In this document: one piece after another, positions 57,478-64,000 of the stretch
How the letters are laid out: every line of letters begins with the position of its first letter
How positions within the stretch are numbered: position 1 is the stretch's first letter
Assembly (NCBI GenBank): GCA_013407085.1
Contig: JACCGJ010006393.1
Span: 1-64,000 of the forward strand
DNA: 64,000 nucleotides
Origin: Atriophallophorus winterbourni
Lineage: Eukaryota; Platyhelminthes; Trematoda; Plagiorchiida; Microphallidae
Direction: 5' to 3'
Position numbers and translations under genes: made by a program
The notes under the pieces: model-generated
What the model saw: the letters and a program-made list of their open reading frames with translations, nothing else
What the model was told of the DNA's origin: nothing
Database searches by the model: none

Positions 57478-58622
57478 AACATCATCATCATCATCATGAA
57501 GCACAAGTCTGGAGCCAGACAAAGTGCCAAGCAATATGAAGCAGGAAAAGCAGATAAGCAAGCGCGTGGAAAAGGGAAAGCAGGCAAGCGGGATACGCAA
57601 AAGCAAATGCACAAAAAAGGAGCTTGTTTTTGTAGTTTCACTGCATGCGATTTTTTGGTTTTTTTGTTTTTTTTGTTTTTTTTATGTAAAATAATACCGA
57701 ATAAAAAAATTATGACACACATAATAAAATACACTGGCGCCACTGACTTCGGTTTGTAGCCATATCGCGTAAGGTTTCCAGCCAACTATTAGGTGGAGCT
57801 TTTGGACCCCACCCAGGCAAACGAATACGCCCAACTGAGCCTAGCGCTACGGTGAGTTTCTTCATCCCAACGCGCCACGTCATGGACTGGCCACCCGATC
57901 TTTTCTCCCAGCTTCTGTCAGGCTCTGCGAATAAGGCGCGGTACGGTAAACGGTGAGTAGGCATTCTTAATACATGTCCCAACCATCGCAAGCGAGCAAG
58001 CATCAGCATTTCTCTCAGTCCGTGGCCACCTGGCCCTAACACCCGCTTGCAGACATCTATATTTGTAACACGATGCTGCCACCGAATGCGAGCAATTCTA
58101 CGCAGGCAACGGGTATCAAAAACAGAAAGCCGACGGACATCTTCCGCTCGGATAGACCAGGTTTCGCAGCCATAAATGAGTGTAGCACGCACCACTGCGT
58201 TGTACACTCGGCCTTTAGTATGGAGTGAAACATCGCGTCGACGCCACAGGTGGCGAAGGTTAGCAAACGCTGCACCCGCTTTGCGAACACGATGTGAGAT
58301 CTCGTCCTCGACACAACCTCCAGCGGAGATACAACTGCCAAGGTAAACAAAGCTGTCGACCAATTCAAGATTGACATCGCACACAGTTAGGTTTGGAAGA
58401 GAGCCGCTCCAATCCTGGGTAAGTGTTTTACACTTGTTAGGCGCAAAGCACATGCCATACCTTGAAGCTTCAAGTGCCAGGCGGTCCAGGGCTTGTTGCA
58501 TTATATGAGGGTCATCTCCCAGAAGTGCGATGTCATCGGCATACTCTAGATCGGTCGCTCGCTCACCCGACAGAAGTTCAACACCTGTGCCCACCAGGCC
58601 AGCTAAAGCTTTTATCAACAAC
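57478..58622 (-). mobile_element. 5'-truncated RTE (SR2-like) LINE inserted antisense into LINE A
   Basis: The octamer atatttcc occurs on both sides (57470-57477 and 58623-58630), the target-site duplication. Joining LINE A across it restores the ORF2 frame (GGGVALYF then RRSVGSLPAF). On the minus strand the insertion starts within reverse transcriptase just before the YADD box and ends in a T-rich 3' untranslated region (57650-57690), a hairpin (57507-57520) and (GAT)n. The truncation at the 5' end is typical of target-primed insertion that stops early. It must be younger than LINE A. Confidence 0.92.
57710..58622 (-). CDS. RTE reverse transcriptase C-terminal part (YADD onward)
   Basis: The open frame gives DLEYADDIALLGDD (active site), FAPNKCKTL, VDSFVYLGSCIS, AAFANLRHLWRRRDVSL, RATLIYGCETWSIRAED, LRWLGHVLRMPTHRLPYRALF and WLETLRDMATNRSQW, the order of SR2-like RTE ORF2 proteins of flatworms. 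It stays open for over 300 codons although the catalytic fingers and the endonuclease are absent, so the insertion is fairly recent. The frame extends to 58657, but those first 12 residues come from antisense LINE A. Confidence 0.9.
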
Positions 58623-61192
58623 ATATTTCCGTCGCAGTGTTGGCTCGCTTCCAGCATTCTGCCGGTATGGCTGAGAGTATATGGTGCCGTATAAGGACTG
58701 CAGCTTCATTTGCCACGATAGGTGTCGTTTATCGTTCTCCCAATACTCAGGCAGATACTGTGATATCACAGATATGTCAGTATGGTAGATCCTCAAACTG
58801 CTTGATTATGGGGGATTTCAATGCTCCTAGTATTGATTGGACTTCGCTAGATGAAGGTTCTGGGTCATTCGAGCGGGACTTATTGGACGCTGTGGTTGAT
58901 GTGGGCCTCGTGCAGCACGTTTCCCATCCGACCAGAGTAGGCCCTACTGGGTGTGAGTCCATTTTGGACTTGGTATTCACTCCCACGCAGTCCGATATTA
59001 CTCAGCTTCGGACTGAAGCTCCATTAGGCTGCAGTGACCATGCCACCTTAAGTTTTATGTGGAAACGCAACACTGGCTGGGTACCAGATCCAATTCCCAG
59101 AAGGAATTTTTGGAAGGCAGACGCGGGTAGGTTACGGGATGTTGCTTCATCTCTCGATTGGTCTTTCGATCAAGCAGCTGATGTTGAAGATTGTTGGCTG
59201 GTGATCCGTAATAACATTTTGACAGTTATTGAGGTGGCTGTTCCGTTGTCCACACGTCGTCGTAAGGCGAAAGGTCCACCTTGGTTTGATAAGGAGATAA
59301 GGAAACTTTTGCGGCAACGTCAAAAGCTCTGGTCGATATTCGTAAGTCGGAAAAACGCCACTGACTATGACAATTATCGGCAAGCTAGAAACCTTTGTAC
59401 GGCATTAAAACGCAGGAAACGTATGTTGTACGAGCAGCGATTGGTTGACGAGTCTACTTGTGCACCAAAACGGCTATTCGCATACATTCGACGCCGCACA
59501 AAGGCGTCGCCATATATTCCTAATTTGATAGATACTAATGGGGTAGACATTACTGAGGATGGTTTGAAAGCTGAAGCCATGGCTAAGCAGTATGCCTCCG
59601 TGTACTGTCTGGAAGACAGTGATCCTCCTTCTGTCTCTAATAACAGTGAGGTGCTGTCTGATCTTGATGTAGATGTAGAGACTGTTAGACACCTGTTGGA
59701 ACAGTTAGACACACAATCCGCGCCAGGACCAGACGGTATTCATCCGTTGGTTTTACGAGCACTATCAGAAGTGTTGTGCGTTCCGCTGGCCAGGTTGTTT
59801 ACAAAATCTGTAACATTAGGGGTCTTGCCACAAGAATGGAAACAGGGTATTATTAAACCTATGTTTAAGAGTGGGGACCCCAGTAATCCTGCTAATTACA
59901 GGCCGGTCACATTGACTTCTGTGATCGGTAAAATTTTAGAGAAGCTGATCAAAAGGAAATTAGAGCACTTTCTTTTGGAGTGTGGGCGTTGGTGTCCACA
60001 ACAACATGGATTCACCAAAAATCGCTCATGCGTAAGTAATCTGCTCCTAGCGCGAGAAAGTTGGTGTGCTTTGACTGATTCTGGTCAAGAGGTCGATGTC
60101 ATTTTTATCGACTTCAGTAAGGCGTTTGACCGCGTGCCCCACCGCCGATTGCTCGTCAAGCTGGAGGGTTTGGGTATTCAGGGTTGTCTACTAAAATGGA
60201 TCGAGGCATTCATCTCAGGGCGGTCAAACCGTGTCGAGGTGAATGGAGTTTTGTCTTCAGAGATGATAGCAGGCTCCGGAGTGCCGCAGGGATCTGTCCT
60301 TGGCCCATTGCTATTCAAAGTTTTCGTGAATGATATTCCGGACGCGGTAGCGATCGATTGTCTTTTATTCGCGGATGATCTGAAACTGTGGGCCTCTGTC
60401 AGTTCCTGCGATGGCCACAAGCAACTGCAACAAGCAGTTGATGACTTAGTCAGTTGGACACATCGCTGGTCACTGCCTATCAATGAGGACAAGACAGTGG
60501 TCATGCGCATAAACTCCGATGACACTGGTGGTGAATACTTTATTGGAAGTAAGCCTATTAGAGCGGTGACGGTCGAAAAAGACTTAGGGATTCTGGTTAT
60601 GGATTCCTTGAAGTCGAAGGCTGACACTTGTCGGAGAATAGGCAGCGCTACCAGGATGCTCTGGGCGATTCGGCGTTCCTTTGCGTCCATTACCCCGCAA
60701 ATGTTCCAGACACTTTTCTCTGTGTACATTCGTCCTCTTTTGGAATATGGGCTACCTGTTGCATTTCCTCAGTCCAAAGGCGAATGCGACTCCTTGGAGA
60801 GGGTACAAAGGAGGGGCACTAAGATGGTTTGTGGAATGCACCAACTGGCGTACGAGGATAGGAGGAGCTTGCTGAAACTCTACCCCCTCGAGCTTCGAAG
60901 GGAAAGATATGACCTGCTCCTGACACGCCGTATTCTTCTCGGTCAATATGGAGACGAGTTCCTCCAGTACTTCCGATTAGTAGGTGAGTCGAGGACTCGT
61001 GGACATGACTTTAAGTTGCAGAAGCCTAGAAGGCTGAAGCTGAGTAATGCGAGCACGCTATCCACGCGGGTGGTGAACACTTGGAACTCTCTACCGAAAG
61101 AGCTCCTGTCTCTACCATCTGAACAGCTATTCAAAAGCGCGTTGGATCAGCATTTGTTGAGACGGATGGACTTGATCCCCGGAGTGATATAG
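58623..61192 (+). CDS. ORF2 of LINE A: rest of endonuclease, reverse transcriptase, C-terminus
   Basis: After the RTE the frame runs RRSVGSLPAFCRYG, then a one-base frameshift near 58672 leads to an 851-codon open frame (58637 onward, effective from about 58672). Landmarks by residue in it: IMGDFNAPSIDW (57-68), GCSDHATLSF (about 131), YRPVTLTSVIGKILE (about 417), QQHGFTKNRSC (about 455), VIFIDFSKAFDRVPH (about 488-502, motif A), PQGSVLGPLLF (about 549) and LLFADDLKLW (about 573-582, both catalytic Asp present), then EYGLPVAFP and LERVQRRGTKMVCG. No key residue is lost, so the enzyme is intact apart from the insertion and the frameshift. Confidence 0.92.
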
Positions 61193-61311
61193 TGGTGATC
61201 CTCTACTCTCAGGGTTTGCCTTGTCAGCAGAAGTCACCCATGTCTATTACTGTGATGAAGCTCAAACGGGATTTTATCCCTTCTGCTTTCGATCCAGAAG
61301 AAGAAGAAGGA
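61193..61311 (+). other. 3' untranslated region of LINE A with (GAA)n end
   Basis: About 120 bp follow the ORF2 stop and end in agaagaagaagaagg. The next base pairs are already reverse transcriptase of LINE B1. A short simple-sequence 3' end is usual in CR1-group LINEs. Confidence 0.65.
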
Positions 61312-61315
61312 TCGA

Positions 61316-62530
61316 TTGTGCAGCCACCTCGTGCACAATTCATCATTAAGCACGGTTCAACATGGCTTTCTTAAAGGAAGGTCGTGTCTCTCAAATCTTT
61401 CATGCTTTTTAGATCGAGTTTCTAAGACACTGGATGAAGGCGGACGGGTAGAGGTCTTTTACTTAGACTTTAGTAAGGCGTTCGACTCGGTTAGTCACAG
61501 GTTCCTAGGGATGAAGCTCTCGGCCAAAAGCATATCTGGTAAGCTTCACGACTGGATAACCAGTTTTCTTCGTGATAGATCCTTCCAGGTCCATGTAGGC
61601 GATACTACCTCTGAATTCGCAACAGTTACTAGTGGGGTACCACAAGGTTCAGTATTAGGCCCAATACTTTTTCTGATCTTCATCGATGATCTCGCATCGC
61701 AGTTGTCATGTCCCTGCTACATGTTTGCTGATGATGTCAAATTCACCGGATCCAGTGATCACGGTGATTTGTTGAGATATATTGAAAAGGTCATTAAATG
61801 GTCGCAGGATTGGGATCTTCCTCTGAACTATAGTAAATGTCATCTGTTGTCTGCAGCAGTCGACAGAATTACAGTAACTGCGAATAACGGTAGGATCGAC
61901 TTTCAATTTATTCAGAGGATTAAGGATTTGGGTATAGTCGTAACAGCGGACTTCAAATGGGCTGCGCAGTGTGCCACCGCTGCACAACGAGCTAGAGGAG
62001 AACTCTTTAGGCTTAAATCCGTTCTGACATGTAGAACGCCGGAAGTGTTTATCCCTTTATATACGGCGATTGTCAGGCCGCATTTAGAATACTGCGTGCA
62101 AGCCTGGAGCCCATTCTTTCAAAAGGACATATTACTATTAGAAAGAGTCCAACGACTGGCTACCAAAATGGTTGAAGGTATGTTTGGGAAACCCTACGAA
62201 GAACGTCTAATTTCTTTAGGTCTCTTCTCCCTTCGGCGTCGGCGTCTACGGGGTGACCTCATAGAAACTTTCAAAATCCTGAAAGGCTTAGGCGACGAGG
62301 GCTGTCAAATCCTGTTCTCTCGAGCGATCAACCCCTCAACTAGAGGACATACATTGAAGCTCGCGAAAAACCACAGCCGTCTGAATCTTAGGCAACACTT
62401 TTTCAGTGAAAGAGTGGTAAGCTTCTGGAACAAGCTGCCTGAGGAACTAATAGCTTGCACATCAATAGGTGCATTCAAAAGGGGTTTAGATGCCTTGTGG
62501 CTTGGGCTTTTCCCAGACTTTTTCCCGTGA
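61316..62530 (+). CDS. LINE B1 ORF2: reverse transcriptase from motif 0 to C-terminus
   Basis: The 404-codon open frame contains VQHGFLKGRSC, VFYLDFSKAFDSVSH (about 45-59, motif A), SGVPQGSVLGPILFLIFIDDL (about 107-127), YMFADDVKF (about 134-142, active site intact), DLGIVVTADFKW, VRPHLEYCVQAWSPFF and LLERVQRLATKMVEGMFGKPY, ending FWNKLPEEL and PDFFP. The fingers and endonuclease are missing by truncation. The absence of stops shows a recent insertion or recent activity of the family. This is the SR1-like type of CR1 element. Confidence 0.92.
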   Translation: MCSHLVHNSSLSTVQHGFLKGRSCLSNLSCFLDRVSKTLDEGGRVEVFYLDFSKAFDSVSHRFLGMKLSAKSISGKLHDWITSFLRDRSFQVHVGDTTSEFATVTSGVPQGSVLGPILFLIFIDDLASQLSCPCYMFADDVKFTGSSDHGDLLRYIEKVIKWSQDWDLPLNYSKCHLLSAAVDRITVTANNGRIDFQFIQRIKDLGIVVTADFKWAAQCATAAQRARGELFRLKSVLTCRTPEVFIPLYTAIVRPHLEYCVQAWSPFFQKDILLLERVQRLATKMVEGMFGKPYEERLISLGLFSLRRRRLRGDLIETFKILKGLGDEGCQILFSRAINPSTRGHTLKLAKNHSRLNLRQHFFSERVVSFWNKLPEELIACTSIGAFKRGLDALWLGLFPDFFP

Positions 62531-62825
62531 ATATGCAGGTTGTCTGTCGTCAGAATTGTCCATTTTTTGTTCATTTTGAAATTATATGGTCTTGACCACA
62601 ATTTAAAAAAAAAACAAAAAAATCCTGTTATATAATGCCTCGTTTTAAATGTCATGTTTTAAATGTACGCACCAATTTTCCATAGCTAACCTCTCACCGG
62701 CTTGGTGAAGAGAAACCCTTTCCGTTTTTCTCAGTCGCAGCTACAAATTCTGGGACCAAAGGACGGCTTGGAAAACATCGGACGTACCTTCGCATACGAC
62801 GAGAATACCAGAGGAAAATGAACCA

Positions 62826-63050
62826 ACTTTGGCAGTGGTGGGCGCTCCTTTGAAGCTTTCCACAGACGGAAATTCTGGACGCTCGATTGGCTTATCCCTT
62901 GGCGGCGCGATCGTCGAGGATATCCAAATCACAATAAGAAAAAAACGCTTTGGCAGTGGTGGTTGCTTCTCTGCAGCTTTCCACCAAAAGAAATTCTGGA
63001 CGCTCGATTGGCTCGTTAGCCACATACTGTCCTGTGCAAACTGAACTGAA
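62826..63050 (+). repeat. Doubled 3' cassette of the B-family LINEs
   Basis: A half copy (62826-62897, ttggcagtggtgggcgctcc to gattggcttatc) is followed by a full copy (62898-63050, ccttggcggcgcgatcgtc to gaactgaact). The dimer is of the same form as 43756-44022, where the first half copy also begins just before ttggcagtggtggg and lacks the upstream piece. Confidence 0.8.
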
Positions 63051-64000
63051 CTATTCCTTTGCCCTCTTCTATTCCTGATTTTCATCGATGACTTGTCCTC
63101 TGAATTGAAGTGGCCATGCTTCATTTTCGCGGATGATGTGAAATTCATCGGATCAACGGATGAAGAGACCTTGATGCACGACCTAGGGCGGGTCATAAAC
63201 TGGTCATACCTGTGGGATCTCCCACTGAACCTGAATAAGAGCCAACTCTTGTCAACACTGGTTGATAAGATTTCGGTCCAGGTGGCGGGGAATTCCCTCA
63301 GTGTTAACGCCACACAGTGTGTTAAGGATTTGGGTGTACTGGTTAGGGCTGACTTCAAATGGGAGGACCAATGTGCCGCTGCGGCTCAGCGTGCACGCAA
63401 GGTACTTTTTCGGCTGAAATCAGTGCTATCGAGCAGAAGACCCGATGTATTCCTGCCACTGTACAAGGCATTAGTTCGGCCGCATCTTGAATACTGTGTT
63501 CAGGCGTGGTGTCCTCACTACAAAAAGGACATCCTTCGACTTGAAAGTGTACAGCGCCTCGCAACTCGCATGATTGAAGGTCAGCGAGGGAAACCGTACG
63601 CTGTGCGCCTAATGTCTCTCGATCTTTTCTCCCTTAGGCGCCGTCGTTTAAGAGGTGACTTAATAGAAACCTTTAAGATCTTGAAGGGTTTGAGTGGCGT
63701 GCAAATGAACGACTTCTTTACCTTAAGTCCCGAGCTGGGCACCCGGGGCCACTCACTTAAAATTGCTAAGAAACGATGTCGGCTAGACTCCAGGAAACAC
63801 TTTTTCAGCCTTAGGGTTGTTAACTTCTGGAACATTCTTCCAGAAGAACTTATATCCTGCAGTACCGTGTCTAGTTTTAAGCAGGGGTTGGACCGCAACT
63901 GGGGTAAGTTGTTTCCTGAATACTCGCCTTAATTGCTTTACAAGCTTAGGTTTTTCATCTTTTAGCGTTATCCCGTAAATTTAGTGAGGGCTAGAGTTCT
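63051..64000 (+). mobile_element. 5'-truncated LINE B2, running off the right edge
   Basis: It begins inside reverse transcriptase (CPLLFLIFIDDL, about 63062) directly after the B1 tail, and its ORF2 end is intact. The 3' untranslated region (tacaagcttaggtttttcatc) is cut by the window edge; the same sequence is seen at 55611-55690 in another copy. The degenerate full-length relative is at 43190-47352. Confidence 0.88.
63093..63932 (+). CDS. LINE B2 ORF2 C-terminal part including the FADD active site
   Basis: The 279-codon frame starts SSELKWPCFIFADDVKF, with the reverse transcriptase active site at its beginning. It continues VKDLGVLVRADFKW, LVRPHLEYCVQAW, LESVQRLATRMIEGQRGKPY, SLRRRRLRGDLIETFKIL and FWNILPEELI, ending LFPEYSP. 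Homology extends upstream in the same frame to about 63062. It has no stops; only the truncation makes it non-functional. It resembles B1 at roughly three positions in five, so B1 and B2 are sister families. Confidence 0.9.
   Translation: MSSELKWPCFIFADDVKFIGSTDEETLMHDLGRVINWSYLWDLPLNLNKSQLLSTLVDKISVQVAGNSLSVNATQCVKDLGVLVRADFKWEDQCAAAAQRARKVLFRLKSVLSSRRPDVFLPLYKALVRPHLEYCVQAWCPHYKKDILRLESVQRLATRMIEGQRGKPYAVRLMSLDLFSLRRRRLRGDLIETFKILKGLSGVQMNDFFTLSPELGTRGHSLKIAKKRCRLDSRKHFFSLRVVNFWNILPEELISCSTVSSFKQGLDRNWGKLFPEYSP

Larger units (their letters stand above)
56058..61311 (+). mobile_element. CR1-like LINE family A, nearly full length, interrupted by an RTE
   Basis: ORF1 (from the ATG at 56218) is followed by ORF2 starting inside the ORF1 end (57222). 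ORF2 is broken at 57478 by the antisense RTE and resumes at 58623 to the stop at 61190-61192. A short 3' region ends in (GAA)n at about 61301-61311. Apart from the RTE, ORF2 has one frameshift near 58672, and ORF1 has two frameshifts and one stop. It is the best-preserved LINE in the window. The 5' boundary is inferred: sequence upstream of 56218 has no second copy to compare. Confidence 0.85.
61312..63050 (+). mobile_element. 5'-truncated LINE B1 with complete 3' end
   Basis: It starts inside reverse transcriptase (VHNSSLSTVQHGF) and runs through an intact ORF2 end (stop 62528-62530) and an AT-rich 3' untranslated region with A-runs. A hairpin (cctctcaccggcttggtgaagag, 62686-62708) and a doubled 3' cassette (62826-63050) ending actgaactgaact follow. 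The 5' truncation abuts the LINE A tail exactly. An older copy of the same family is at 47390-48270. Confidence 0.88.

Noticed and set aside
57478..57539. Histidine-rich end of the ORF2 start of LINE A
   Set aside because: The histidines are the (ATC)n tail of the antisense RTE, not protein of LINE A.
57388..57785. Two 100-codon frames over the RTE 3' region
   Set aside because: They read through the T/A-rich 3' untranslated region and tail of the RTE on the two strands and have no motif.

Overview
The window is eukaryotic: AT-rich, intron-containing, full of decayed retrotransposons, with no bacterial operons, ribosome binding sites or CRISPR arrays. The repeat content points to a flatworm, most likely a fluke. 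It holds a CsRn1-like Gypsy element with a remnant of the C-H-C-C Gag box, an SR2-like RTE LINE, and several SR1-like CR1 LINEs with PHD fingers in ORF1. This assignment is inference; no marker gene fixes the species.

Layout. 1-8 kb: two 3' ends of one LINE family (1-215 and about 7150-8025, both +), a tandem array of about 230-bp units (1590-2160), and one possible coding exon (4883-4984, +). 12.6-15.2 kb: a rearranged Gypsy element whose parts lie in opposite orientations, with two LTRs facing each other. 15-32 kb: gene-poor DNA with a few dispersed repeats.

31.9-42.7 kb, minus strand: the only host gene I can reconstruct. Five exons join in phase into a protein of about 895 residues ending in a TSC22 box and leucine zipper. 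Upstream exons carry stretches resembling the conserved motifs 1 and 2 of long TSC22/Bunched isoforms. A 46-nt exon supplies the first part of the TSC22 box. Introns hold SINE-like repeats, one with a perfect 13-bp target-site duplication, and an inverted-repeat pair.

43-64 kb: a dense stack of non-LTR retrotransposons. From left to right: a degenerate near full-length CR1-like element (B2), a B1 fragment, scraps of family C, a near full-length family C element (minus), a split B2 copy, and a nearly intact CR1-like element A (ORF1 plus ORF2). Element A is interrupted in its endonuclease by an antisense 5'-truncated RTE. A 5'-truncated B1 copy and a B2 copy running off the right edge follow. 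The elements share 3'-terminal cassettes and hairpins, so insertion order and 3'-end sharing can be read directly.
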